From positions 34,348,001 to 34,412,000 of the forward strand of contig OZ231126.1 of NCBI GenBank assembly GCA_965153355.1: a stretch of 64,000 bases of DNA. The letters are read 5' to 3'. Shown here piece after piece: positions 43,043-55,438 of this stretch. How positions within the stretch are numbered: the stretch's first letter is position 1; each line of letters starts with the position of its first letter. A program made the translations under genes and the position numbers. Origin of the DNA: Flaccisagitta enflata. Lineage: Eukaryota > Chaetognatha > Sagittoidea > Aphragmophora. Below the pieces are notes generated by a model that saw only the letters and a list, made by a program, of their open reading frames with translations, ran no database searches and was not told where the DNA came from.

Positions 43043-43544
43043 GCTTCGCCTCAAAGGGCCGATGTCCTGTAGGACACAGGGGTGAATTTCCTTATGTCCA
43101 TCCATACGTCCATCGGTAGATCCCCCCCCCTCCCCTGAAGCTGTTCAATTCTAAAATTCCCATTGAATAACATGGTAAAATGACAAAATGCAAACTTCCC
43201 ATAAAATAACATAGAAGATTTTAAAAAATGAAAAAAATGCAAAATTCTAATTGAATAACATAGAAAATTGATAAAGAAAATAAAAAAATGAAATTCTCAT
43301 TGAATAACATGGAAAATTGACAAGAAATTGTAAAAAATGTATAACTCTTATTGAATATCATGGAAAATTGCCCCCTGAAAAATGCCTTCTCAGGAGTCAG
43401 GATGTAAGGAAATTCACCCCTGTGTCCTGCAGAAAATTGACTTTTTGGGGCCGCTGCCCTGCTGTCACTCCACTTCTTCAGCTGATCACTCCAAGTAGGG
43501 CATAGGGTACCGCTGACCATGTGCAATCCTTGGATTACTTGTTT
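43043..43544 (+). mobile_element. Family B element with an AT-rich core
   Basis: Left repeat TCAAAGGGCCGATGTCCTGT, AGGACACAGG, GGTGAATTTCC, mirrored at 43410-43460. The core has about seven TTGAATAACATGGAAAATTG units of 40-60 bp spacing. Tail as at 47311, ending GGATTACTTGTTTC. Confidence 0.75.
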
Positions 43545-43590
43545 CTTACTGTCTGTCGTGACTTTGGTTTGAATCTCGCGCTGCAAAAAA

Positions 43591-43835
43591 CAAGTGACGC
43601 GGGGTCACAATATTGTTGCGGACGGGTGGGCAGGGGCATCCAACCCCCATTCACACCCCAGCCCACACCCCACATCCCTCCATACCCAACGCTCGCTTTT
43701 CCACTTTTCAACTCGATCATCACGGACCAACGGACCAATGGACCAACGGACCGACGGACCAATGAACCAACGGAACAACGGACCGACGGACCGCAGGAAG
43801 GACAAAACCTCTTATAGAGTTGCGTGTCCGCAACT
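43591..43835 (-). mobile_element. Family A element, A-TT, complete
   Basis: On the minus strand AGTTGCGGACACGCAACT (43835-43818), CTATAAGAGG, GTCC/GTTGG tract, CCTGCCCACCC. The distal arm GTCCGCAAC is followed by AATATTGTGACCCCGCGTCA and CTTG plus a T run. The GTGAC/GTCAC terminal hairpin replaces GGCCG/CGGCC. Confidence 0.85.
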
Positions 43836-43984
43836 AAAAAGAAGGAAAAAAGTCCGTTCTCAGCGTCGAGGCGCAGAAAAGGAGGAAGAAACATGGCATC
43901 TATAAAATATGGAATATTTGACATTTTGTCAGCGGCGCCGAGGAGACCGACAAAAGCCAGAGAAACGACACCCTCGAGAAGGGA

Positions 43985-44060
43985 GGACGACGATGATGAA
44001 GAGGATGATGAAGAGGATGATGAGGATGAAGAGGATGATGAGGATGATAAGGAGGAAGAC
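43985..44060 (+). repeat. GATGAAGAG/GAGGATGAT tract
   Basis: Acidic-codon repeat (Asp/Glu) of period 9-12. Open in one frame but lacking support as a gene. Confidence 0.7.
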
Positions 44061-44139
44061 GATTTAAAGAACGATCAAAAGGAAAAAAAGAAAAGGACAA
44101 TGAAGAGAGCGGAGAAGAGGAACAGTAAGGGGGGGGGGG

Positions 44140-44800
44140 GCGGGGGCTATGGTTAAGAAGACGCAAAGGTTTGCATGAAGCAAACGATTGAAACGAAGAT
44201 AAAGGGGGGAGTGAGAATCATGATGAAGAGAACGATCCAGAGAATAATGAAGAAAAATAATGGAATGTAGTAGGTATAACGGCTAATCGCTTGCGCATTG
44301 GAAATTGCTCTAGACGCGAGCGAAAACGGAATCAGACTGATTGATAGCTTCCCCTTTAGGTTCAGTAAAAATGTTAAAAATGACCATATAATTAAGACCG
44401 AATATTTTTCTGAAAGGGAATTTAGAGAGCTATCGACTGGTGTCAATTATAACCACATGCGACAAAAATAGGACAGTTATTTTTTCTTTTTTTTCCTTCT
44501 ATCAAAGATTACGCGCATATGCGACTATGAGTATTTTTGCACGCGAGATGGTTTGATTCCTCTTCGTTTTTTCTTTCCAATGAGCTATTTACCAAAGTTC
44601 AGTTCCTCCTCTCTCAGCCTCTCTGGCGGTTTAAAGATGACGCTATAAGCTCGATTTTTCACCCTTTTCTTTGCCCGTGTTTATGTTTAACACAAACATT
44701 GATTCATCACACATGCGATAAAGAATCGATTGTACTCGCATGTTTCGTTACCGAATCGGATTATGAGTTTATACATGAAATTCAGAATTTACCCCTAACA
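44140..44800. other. Unassigned DNA
   Basis: A 97-codon hydrophobic minus frame (44446-44153) and a plus frame from 44537 are open but unsupported. Confidence 0.25.
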
Positions 44801-44802
44801 TG

Positions 44803-45572
44803 CGTCGACTACCCCACCATCCTGCGAGTGTCAACTAACCCCATCAAGTGTCAACTACCCTGTAAGGGTCACACTATCCCCACAAGTGTCAACTACCCCC
44901 ACAAAGTTCAATTACCCCACAAGTCAATTTCTGCCTCAAGTGTCAACCACCCTAGTAAGTGTCAACTACCCTAAGTGTCAACTACCCCCATTGCTGTCAA
45001 TCTACCTCGCGCAAGTGTCAACTACCCCTCGCATGTGAACTACCCTTGCAAGTGTCAACCACCCATGCAAGAGTCCACTACCCCCCACAAGTGTGGACTA
45101 CCCCCCACAAGTGTCAATCTACCCCGCAAGTGTCAAATAACCCCCTAAAGCATCAACTACCCCCGCGAAGTGTCAACTACCCTGCCAGTGTTCTACCCCA
45201 CAAAGGTCAACTACCTAACAAGTGTCAATGACACCTGCAAGGGTCAACTCCCGTGTAAGTGTCAACTACCCTGGTGGCATACTACCCTCAAGTGTCAACT
45301 ACCCCACTATGTCAACTACCCCCTAAGTGTCAACTATCTCGTAAGTGTCAACTACCCCCAAGTTTCAACTACTTCATAAGTGTCAACTATCCCCCGAAAA
45401 GCAACTACTCTCAGTGTCAACTACCACTTCAGATGTCACCTACCTCATGTCAACTACTTCTACAAGTGTCAACTCTAAGTGTCAACTATCCCTAAGTGTT
45501 AACTACCTCTGCAAGTGTCAACTACCCTGCAAGTACAAATACCCTGAAGTGCTGATACCTCTGCAAGTACCC
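44803..45572 (+). repeat. 17-bp minisatellite, unit CAAGTGTCAACTACCCC
   Basis: About 40 degenerate units over 770 bp, mostly 15-19 bp apart. Stop-free frames are short and change repeatedly. Confidence 0.9.
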
Positions 45573-46157
45573 CCCCCCAGTGGATAACATTTTCTGAGGA
45601 TTTCTTCCTAATTTTCATTTCAAATGACTATTTCAAGCACCTCATAATTCAAATAAAGCTCACAGAATCGGCTCATTTTTTTTTAATACTTACATACACT
45701 GTAAGTAGTAAGTTTCTGGAGGTTTTCAGGCATTTTTGACCTTATCTATCATTATTTCAACGGACCAACTACAAGAAAAACAGCAGCCAAAAATCTCGCT
45801 AATTTCTTCATTAAAAAAGTCATATAATTATTGGGGTCAATTTGATTTTTTCGGGCCAAAAATGTCCGAAACCTCCCAAAACCTCACCTCAGAGACATGT
45901 TGGAGTGAAAAAGGCCAATGAATGAGTACTGTCATCAATTTGGAAAAATTAGGTCGTATACCTAAATGTAGAAGGTCATGAGGACGATGATACGGGAAAA
46001 GGGAAGAGAAATCTTGACGTTGAAGAGTTCAATTAGCATGATATGATATGATATCGATGAGGATGGGGAGGAGATAAAAATGGATGATCAAAAGACAGAT
46101 GAAGATTGTAGATGGCGAGGACGGAATTGAGGCGGATGATATGTTGATACGATGATA
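45573..46157. other. Unassigned DNA
   Basis: AT-rich. A few TGATATGATATGA repeats near 46038. Confidence 0.3.
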
Positions 46158-46315
46158 GAGTTAAACCTCGCTCTAACGGATTTCAAGGGACTAATATATT
46201 TTATCTGTTATAAGCGGAGTTTTGTCAGAGCCAATATAGGAAAAAATAGAGACATTAGCATCCATTATTGGCGGAATTTTGTTAGTGGCGGGTCCATTAG
46301 AGCGGGGTTCAACTG
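46158..46315. mobile_element. pogo/Tigger-like MITE, 158 bp
   Basis: The right end is the inverse of CAGTTGAACCCCGCTCTAAT and the left end is GAGTTAAACCTCGCTCTAAC, with TA at both borders (46156-46157, 46316-46317). CAGTTGAACC termini with a TA target are characteristic of pogo/Tigger elements. An additional internal GTTATAAGCGGAGTTTTGTC is seen. Confidence 0.75.
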
Positions 46316-46317
46316 TA

Positions 46318-46800
46318 ACGTGAATCATGATACAATAAAGTGAAACTGAAAAGAAAATATAAGAATGTAGTAGGAACGATAATGTTAAGGGGGGGGGGGC
46401 GAAAAGAAATGAAACGAGGGCGTTTGAAATTTTCGAAGAGAAGGGTTCAAGGAAAGCAAAATCAAAAACATATGACGATGAATGTGTAAATCTCTGAATC
46501 TAGAAGCATAATTGAACAGAATTGAGCGTAAGGGAACGATGGAACGGGTATGGGTAGATGAGACGGAAGATGAATGGGGATGAGTGCCCCTCTCGGAGAG
46601 CAGAGTTTTATTCTGATTATATCCCTGAAGACAGAAGAGACTTCAACCACGTGTGGGGGTGAACAGGGGAAGCGGCAAGATCCAATTCGTCATTTTCGTT
46701 CTCGCCCTTTTGGTTTCATTTCACTTTCTTTCTTTTTCGCGCAATTTTTAAGTTTTTTTCCCCCCTCTCCTTTTCTCTTCTTTTTCTTCCTCTTCCCTTC
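46318..46800. other. Unassigned DNA
   Basis: A G run at 46389-46399 and pyrimidine-rich sequence at 46740-46800. No gene. Confidence 0.3.
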
Positions 46801-46802
46801 TT

Positions 46803-47154
46803 GGGCAGAGACCCTAAAGGGGACGAAGTCCTGTAGAACACTAGTGGGCATTTGTTCATCCATTCAATCATCCATTCACTTGTTCATTCATTAGTCTATC
46901 TGTCCCCTTCCCCATTATGCTACTCCGGCCTGAAATCTGCCCTCAGAGGCCTGAAATCTGCCATCTCAGGCCTGAAATGTGCCCTCTCATGCCTCAAATC
47001 TGGTTTCTCAGGCTTCAAGAAGACTGAACGGACAAATGAGCGAACAGACAAAAAAATGGACAAACAAAAGTCCCCCTGTGTTCTACAGGATTGCGTTTCC
47101 GTCGGGGCAGCTGCCCTGCTTTTTGACCTCATATTGCCCTTGGACGGACTGTTT
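46803..47154 (+). mobile_element. Family B element, short core
   Basis: GGGCAGAGACCCTAAAGGGG, GACGAAGTCCTGTAGAACAC at the left; GTGTTCTACAGGATTGCG and GGGGCAGCTGCCC at 47078-47116. Four CAGGCCTGAAATCTGCC units. The tail has TTGCCCTTGGAC and ends ACTGTTTC. Confidence 0.8.
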
Positions 47155-47219
47155 CTTCATTTTTTTATCCTTTTCTCCGTCTTCCTCGTTTTTTCTGTCT
47201 TCCTCTTCCTCTTCTTCTT

Positions 47220-47305
47220 GCTCCTCTTCTTTTTTTTTCTTTTTCTTTTTCTTTTTCTTTTTCTTTTTATTTTTCTTTTTCTTCTTCTTCTTCATCTTCT
47301 GATTC
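47220..47305 (+). repeat. (TTTTTC)n and (TTC)n
   Basis: Pyrimidine-only short repeats between two family B elements. Confidence 0.9.
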
Positions 47306-47310
47306 TTTTT

Positions 47311-47994
47311 CGTCCTTGGCGGCCGATGTCCTGTAGGACACAGGGGTGAATTTCCTTACGTCCGTCCGTACGTACGTCCGTCCGTATGTCCCCCCCTCCG
47401 AAGTTTCTCAAGCCTCTCAGGCCTCAAATCCAGCCTCTCAGGCCTCAAATCTGGCCTCTCAGGCCTCAAATCTAGCCTTTCAGGCCTCAAACCCAGCCTC
47501 TCAGGCCTCAAATCTGGCCTCTCAGGCCTCAAATCTGGCCTCCCAGGCCTCAAATCTAGCCTCTCAGGCCTCAAATCCAGCCTCTCAGGCCTCAAATCTG
47601 GCCTCTCAGGCCTCAAATCTGGCCTCTCAAGCCTCAAATTCAGCCTTTCAGGCCTCAAATCCAGCCTCACAGGCCTCAAATCCCACTTCTCAAGCCTCAA
47701 ATCCAGCCTCTTGGGCCTAAAATCCAGCCTCTTGGGCCTCAAATCCAGCCTCTTTGGCCTCAAATTTCCATTGAATAACATGGCAAATTGAAAAAAATGC
47801 AAAATTCCCAATGAATATCACGGAAAATTACCCCAAATATGCCCTCTCAGGACGTATGGAAATTCACCCCTGTGTCCTACAGAACATCGGCCCTTTAGGG
47901 CCGCTGCCCTGCTCTCACTCCACTTCTTCAGTTAATCACTCCAAGCAGGGCATCGGGTACCGCTGACCATGTGCGATCCTTGGATGACTTGTTT
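47311..47994 (+). mobile_element. Family B element, GATGTCC variant
   Basis: Left GGCGGCCGATGTCCTGTAGG, ACACAGGGGTGAATTTCC, mirrored at 47849-47910. GTCC/GTACGTCC tract. Core of about 18 CAGGCCTCAAATCTGGCCTC units. Tail CTCTCACTCCACTTCTTCAG, GGGTACCGCTGACC and GATGACTTGTTTC. Confidence 0.9.
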
Positions 47995-48502
47995 CTTCTT
48001 CTTCTCTTTCATCATCTTCTTTTTATAATACCTCTCACATAATTTAACGAAATGGCAAAATGATCAAAATTGACAGAAACAATGCATTCAGTGGGCTGAA
48101 ATCTGACACAGAGGGAGCTAAAATATAGTATTTTCGCAAATCAGGGCAAAAGTGTGCATCTGGGAAAGTGCGTGGCTCCGGGAGAGGGTTTTGCCAAAAA
48201 TCCAGTGAAAGATTTTGACTGATTTTGACAAAGAAACTTTTGATGATGAGACAACAGAAACCTTAAAATTTGCCATGAATAAGGCAAGAAAACATCAATT
48301 TTCGGGTTCTTGTATCACTAACAGACAAAAATGAGTCAACAGTATAAAGATACAGTCAGTGGCAGCTGCAAAAATTATCGAAACCCCTTGTCAAAAAAAA
48401 TGGTTTTGACGCCAATTTTAAAGCTAAACAAAACCTGAAATTTGTATGATATCATTTGATGAGGCTTTTTACAGCTATTGGATGACATGATTTAAAGTTT
48501 TT
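47995..48502. other. AT-rich unassigned DNA
   Basis: No structure or gene recognised. Confidence 0.3.
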
Positions 48503-48636
48503 AGGTGCGACAAAGCACCTCTATAACTGGCTCTGTCCGTCGGTCGGTCGGTCGGTCGGTCGGTCGGTCTGTTGGGCGGGTAATGCACTCGTTCGACGAT
48601 CCACACGTCGCACCTCATTGGCCTACTTGGCCTTGT
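48503..48636 (+). mobile_element. Family A element, A-GT, minimal complete copy
   Basis: Hairpin AGGTGCGACAAAGCACCT (48503-48520), CTATAACTGG and (GTCG)n. The distal arm GTCGCACCT complements AGGTGCGAC. Terminal GGCCTACTTGGCC hairpin, TTGTTTT. 134 bp. Confidence 0.9.
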
Positions 48637-48811
48637 TTTGTAGAGCTCTCATGGGAATATCATATTTTGAAAGTATCATCAACCTAGCTAGACTTGTTTT
48701 GGACTTGAAAAACGCAATTATGGACAAGATCTGATCCCAGTTCGCCTAATTTTGTGAGAGGTGTTACTTCCCTTCACGCTTCCTGTTTTTGCTCTCGACA
48801 ATTCACTTTTT

Positions 48812-48956
48812 AGATGCGTCATCGCATCTCTATATATAAGAGGGTCTGTCCGTCCGTCTGTCCGTCCGTCCGTCCGTCCGTCCGTCCGTCCGTCCGTCCG
48901 TTACGCCTCTTCTAATATCACGCAGATGACGCATCTAGTTGCCCGATCGGGCTTGT
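48812..48956 (+). mobile_element. Family A element, A-AT, minimal complete copy
   Basis: Hairpin AGATGCGTCATCGCATCT (48812-48829), TATATATAAGAGGG and (GTCC)n. The distal arm ATGACGCATCT (48926-48936) is an 11-base complement of the hairpin start. GCCCGATCGGGC terminal hairpin, then TTGTTT. Confidence 0.92.
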
Positions 48957-49014
48957 TTAGTGAGGAATTAGTTTGCGTCACGACTGAGTACGCCCTGGCT
49001 TAAAGCAACGCTCG

Positions 49015-49145
49015 CGTCACCGGCACTGCCGGTGTTCCCGGCGTTACCGACGCTATCGGCACTCCAGGAGTTACCGGCATTACCGACGTTATCGGGACTC
49101 CAGGAGTTACCGGCGTTACCGGTGTTGTCGTCACTACAGGCACCT
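49015..49145 (+). repeat. 36-bp minisatellite
   Basis: Three to four units built of TTACCGGCGTTACCGACG and TTATCGGGACTCCAGGAG, with GGTGTT variants at the ends. Confidence 0.8.
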
Positions 49146-49228
49146 CCGGTGTTTATGGGCGCCCAAAAAATGTCAATATCGAATAACATTTTTGTTCTTT
49201 CTTTTTTTCCTGATGAAGATAGACAATT

Positions 49229-49442
<214 letters not shown>

Positions 49443-49486
49443 CGCAGGCAGGGCACAGGTGAAAATACTTTGGAACTGGTCTGGTA

Positions 49487-49600
49487 AAAAAGGCCGTACA
49501 CACGGGCCCCCAGTCGCGAACGGGCGGACAGGGGCAGTGAAGCAATAAACTGCTCACATATCGAATAAGTTACCGACCGACCAACAGACTGACATAGAAA
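49487..49600 (-). mobile_element. Family A 3' part, decayed
   Basis: On the minus strand GCCCCTGTCCGCCCGTTCGC, GACTGGGGGCCCGTG and GGCCTTTTTT, with a short GGTC tract at 49573-49590. The hairpin is missing. Confidence 0.5.
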
Positions 49601-49651
49601 CGTAAAGCGTCACGTGTCAGACCAGACCAGACAGACATCATGTAACTACAA

Positions 49652-50196
49652 CAAGCCCAACAGGCCAACAGCCGCGTGCTTTGTTTTACAGTAACATGCA
49701 CCTGCAATCCTGCATGCATATTCTTCCTTCCTTCCTCACTTCCCTCCTTACTTCCTCCATTCTTTCCTTCCTTCCCTCCTTCCTCCCTTCCTTCCTTTCA
49801 TCCTTCCTTCCTTCCTTCCTTCCTTCCTTCCTTCCTTCCTTCCTTCCTTCCTTCCTTCCATTCGTTTGTTCCATCCTTCCTTCCATTCTTTCCATCCTTC
49901 TTCCCTCCCTCCCTCCCTCCCTTCCTTCCTTTCATCCTTTGAAGGCCATGCAATATTTATGGGTATATGGGGGAGGTATATGGGGTATTGCACCGGGTAA
50001 CAATATTCTGAGTATTGGGGTTATCCAATACCCAATGCCCGATATTTTCCTGCTAAAAATCACTAATTTGACACTATAAACTACTAATTTAACCTTAGAA
50101 TACACAAAAAAGTTCCAAATTAAAAATGTTCCGGAGGGACTGATGGACTGAAGGACCGACCAAAAGAGCAAGGTGTAGAGTCGCGTGCACGCGAAT
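49652..50196 (-). mobile_element. Family A element with TTCC tract and internal insertion
   Basis: Hairpin-like ATTCGCGTGCACGCGACT on the minus strand (50196-50179), short GTCC tract, an insert related to 24495-25275 (49950-50090), then (GGAA)n and the end GCACGCGGCTGTTGGCCTG, TTGGGCTTG. Confidence 0.65.
49718..49938 (+). repeat. (TTCC)n imperfect
   Basis: TTCC/CTCC units with a pure run at 49800-49858. Confidence 0.95.
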
Positions 50197-50246
50197 GAAA
50201 AATACCCACTTTCAGAGCCACCGTTCGCTTATATTTTTTGTTTGAA

Positions 50247-50498
50247 CAAGGCCAACTTCTATAAGTCGCGTGCGAGACTTACATAATGACTTAGAATCAC
50301 GTAGAATGACTTAGAATGACTTAGTATACTATCAAATGACTTAAAATGATTTAAGGAAAAAAAATTGATAAAAAATAGTAAAAGTAAGACAGACCGACAA
50401 ACAGACCAACCTACGGACCAACCCACCAACCGACCGACCAACCGACTGACCGACGGACGGACGTACACAGTGGGGTGTAGAGTTGCGTGCATGCGACT
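50247..50498 (-). mobile_element. Family A element, A-TC with one arm changed to A-TT type
   Basis: The minus-strand hairpin AGTCGCATGCACGCAACT (50498-50481) mixes subfamily bases. GTCGGTTGG tract, AATGACTTAG units, distal arm GCACGCGACT, then GTTGGCCTTG. Confidence 0.8.
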
Positions 50499-50586
50499 AA
50501 AAATTGGTAAGGCTGAGGAATCGACGGAGTGCGCCATAAATTGGAGCATAATTGGAATACATGGATTTCGACTCTTAACTCTTTTT

Positions 50587-50810
50587 AGTTGCGGACACGC
50601 AACTCTATAAGAGGCTATGTTCGTCCTTCCGTTGGTCTGTTGGTCTATCGGTGGTGATCAACTTGAAAAGTGCAAAGACACGCATTTTTGAAGCTGCCAC
50701 TGTGATCATCTGTTTGCGTGAGTGTGTTTGGGGTGAGTGAGGGTGTGGGTGGGGGTTGTGCGCCCCTGCCCACCCGTCCGCAACGATATTGTGACCCCGC
50801 GTTACATGTT
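50587..50810 (+). mobile_element. Family A element, A-TT
   Basis: Hairpin AGTTGCGGACACGCAACT (50587-50604), CTATAAGAGG, short tract, CCTGCCCACCC. The distal GTCCGCAAC complements GTTGCGGAC. Ends GATATTGTGACCCCGCGTTA and is followed by four ACACGTT repeats. Confidence 0.85.
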
Positions 50811-51299
50811 ACACGTTACACGTTACACGTCGAAAATGCCGACAGTCGAGGCTGACGCCTAGGCCGGAAATGCCGATAGTAAAGGACGCCGAGGCCGATG
50901 CTGGCGCCGGCAAACAAGGCTAACGCCGAGACTTGTGTCGACAAAGATACCGGCAATGTCGATAGTCATGGACTACTACTGACGCCGACAATCGAGGCTG
51001 ATGCCAAAGTGGACAACGATAACAGCATCGACGGCGACGCTGTCAATCGATTTCAGACATAAAGACTGCCAGGTGGTAATGGCCATCGACAGAGACACAA
51101 AGAAACAAAAAGAGAGACACAGATGGAGACTGCACCGGATTTCAAAAGAAGGGAAGGAAAAACATGAAATTTAAAAAGAAAGGAGGAAAGTAGCTAAGAC
51201 TTGAAACGAAGATGGAAGGCGAGTAAAGAAGATACAAATAATGATAAATTATGAATGATGACAAAGGATCCATGAGAGAGAAGGGCGACGCAATCAAAA
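50811..51299. other. Unassigned DNA
   Basis: GCCGA-rich degenerate repeats at 50830-51050 (GAGGCTGACGCC-like, weakly periodic). No gene. Confidence 0.35.
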
Positions 51300-51565
51300 C
51301 AAGCCCAACAGGCCAACAGTCGCGTGCTCCGTTTTACAATGACACTCACAACTACCTACTCAATCTTTCCCTTGTTCCTACCTCCCTTCTTTCCTTCCTT
51401 CCTCCCTCCCATTCTCCCTCCCTTTCATTTCCTTCCTTCCTTCTCCCCTTCCCTCCTTCCTCCTCCCTCCTTAAAGTACCCAAAAAAAAAGAAAGATTTA
51501 CAAATGTTTTGAGCGGACAGACGAACTTACGGACCGACAGAGCAACCTTGAGAGTCGCGTCAAGA
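51300..51565 (-). mobile_element. Family A element with TTCC-rich body
   Basis: The minus-strand end GCACGCGACTGTTGGCCTG, TTGGGCTTG is identical in type to 49652. Short GTCC tract at 51515-51545 and a damaged hairpin (ACGCGACT) at 51553-51560. Confidence 0.65.
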
Positions 51566-51578
51566 GAGCCATTATGAG

Positions 51579-51860
<282 letters not shown>

Positions 51861-51984
51861 AGTGAAAAGAAAAATACATTACGGTCGCATCAGCAGCCTT
51901 TCTAATACCTTCAATAAGAAATGAAACGAGAGACATGAATAAAGAAACAGATGAAATTGAATTGAAATAGGAGATAAAAGTACA

Positions 51985-53218
<1,234 letters not shown>

Positions 53219-53227
53219 GGTGTGGAA

Positions 53228-53712
53228 AGAAGAAGAAGAAGAAAAAGAAAAAGAAAAATAAAAAGAAAAAGAAAAAGAAAAAGAAAAAGGAAAAGGAAAA
53301 GGAAAAGAAAAAGAAAAAGAAAAAGAAAAAGAAAAAGAAAAAGAAAAAGAAGAAAAAAAAAGAAAAAGAAAAAGAAAAAGAGAAAGGAAAAGAAGAAGGA
53401 GAAGAAGAAGAAGCAGAGGAAGAACAAGAACAAGAACAAGAACAAGAACAAGGACAAGAACAAGAACAAGAAAAACAAAGACAAGAACAAAAACAAGAAC
53501 AAGAAGGAGAAGAAGAAGAAAAAGAAGAAGAAGAAGAAGAAGCAGAAGAAGAAAAAGAAAAAGAAAAAGAAAAAGAAAAAGAAAAAGAAGAAGAAGAAGA
53601 AGAAGAAGAAGAAGAAGAAGAAGAAGAAGAAGAAGAAGAAGAAGAAGAAGAAGAAGAAGAAGAAAAAGAAGAAGCGGAGGAGGAAGAAGAGGAAGAAAAA
53701 AATGATAAAAAA
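53228..53712 (+). repeat. GAA/GAAAAA/CAAGAA purine tract
   Basis: About 480 bp of A/G-rich units, including AAGAAC blocks (53425-53500) and pure (GAA)n (53585-53665). Confidence 0.97.
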
Positions 53713-53865
53713 GAATCTATGACGAAAAACAATCAAGGCCCGACAATATCGGACTTCCTGTCGTCCATGCTTTTGACAATGCTTATCCTTTTGGAATGGT
53801 CATTTGAAAAATTTCAGTATCGTTCTAAGCAGAATTCAGAGGAATTGTCGGGCGGATCAACTCAT

Positions 53866-54056
53866 CGCAAATACGCGACTCTGCAAGCTTCTTCGACGAT
53901 CAGTCGGTTGGTTTGTCAGCCCATCAGTAGCACTATGCTTTGTCGACCTTCATACATGAAATGGAATGAAAATGGACCATTTTGACATAACTTACCCTGC
54001 CCTTTTGTAATTGTAATACTGGCGTTTCGCAAAACTCACCCTGCCCACCTGTACAC
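53866..54056 (+). mobile_element. Decayed family A element
   Basis: ATACGCGACTCTGCAAG and CAGTCGGTTGGTTTGTCAG are followed by two CACCCTGCCCACC-like body pieces. Hairpin and end lost. Confidence 0.35.
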
Positions 54057-54720
54057 GAAAAGGTTATGACTTTTTTTCTCTATTTGATCCCTTTCGTTTT
54101 AGTTTTACTTGTTGTTCATTTTTTCACCTTCCCAGCGTTTTTCCTTCAATAAACCTGGCGGCGGTTTCATGAGTGGGCTTTTTCCGGTTTGGGCGCGAAC
54201 GAGGAATCAACGAGGAAAACCGACGCATAAATTGTGCCGGCCTTTTTTTCTTCTCCCACTTCCGCACACACGCTCCATAAAATCCAGCGCACGCACACAC
54301 ACGCACATGGGCACGCACACACACACGGACACGGATATGTTCATACAAACGCGTATACGCTCTCGTTCGGTTTACTCTTACTCTCGAAATCCCTCTGAGT
54401 GCCACCAGGTGCGCGATTGAGGACCAAAGCCCGGTCTTACGATGGCGTTCTCTTTGTCTCTTTTTTTTCTGTCCCTTTTTTTTTCTATCTCTTTTTTTTT
54501 TCTGTTTCTTTTTTTCCTTTGGTCTGTCGCGGATTTCCTCGATATCAGTCTGTCTCTGTCTATAACCTCGCACCTGTTTGACGCTGTATCAGTGCAGCTG
54601 TTCATTAATCTGCGCGCTTCTCCTACTCTCTCTCTCTCTCTCTCTCATTCCAGCGGTTTTTCCATTGTTCCCGGTTTGAAGTGCTTCCGGTCAAGTTGGC
54701 TTCGTGTATCGCAGGTTCAA
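54057..54720. other. Unassigned DNA
   Basis: Short CACACACACG-rich stretch at 54280-54335 and T/C runs at 54460-54520. No supported gene. Confidence 0.3.
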
Positions 54721-54735
54721 CGATATGCCAATTCT

Positions 54736-55075
54736 CTTTACGTATCGCGTCACGTCAATTGGTTTTGCGTATCGCGTCACGTCAATTGGTTCTGCGTATC
54801 GCGTCACGTCGATTGGCTTTACGTATAGCGTCACGACATTTGGTTTTGCGTATCGCGACACGTCAATTGGCTTTACGTATCGCGTCTCGTCAATTGGCTT
54901 TGCGTATCGCGTCACGTCAATTGGTTTTGCGTATCGCATCACGTCAATTGGCTTTGCGTATCGCGTCACGACATTTGGTTTTGCGTATCGCGTCACGTCA
55001 ATGGGCTTTACGCATCGCGTCACGTCAATTGGTTTTGCGTATCGCGTCACGTCATTTGGCTCTTTGTATCGCGTT
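54736..55075 (+). repeat. 27-bp minisatellite
   Basis: About 12.5 units of TTTGCGTATCGCGTCACGTC plus AATTGGT. The 9-codon period keeps both strands open (141 and 139 codons), which is expected of the repeat rather than proof of a protein. Confidence 0.95.
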
Positions 55076-55147
55076 GGACCGAATGCGACCCGGAAACTGA
55101 CGTGACTCGATGACAATAAATGGCCGGCATAAAAGGCGACAGACTTT

Positions 55148-55438
<291 letters not shown>

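Noticed and set aside
44153-44446. Hydrophobic minus-strand ORF resembling a membrane protein
   Set aside because: The plus strand is purine-rich, which makes hydrophobic antisense frames likely by chance; no start or splice evidence.
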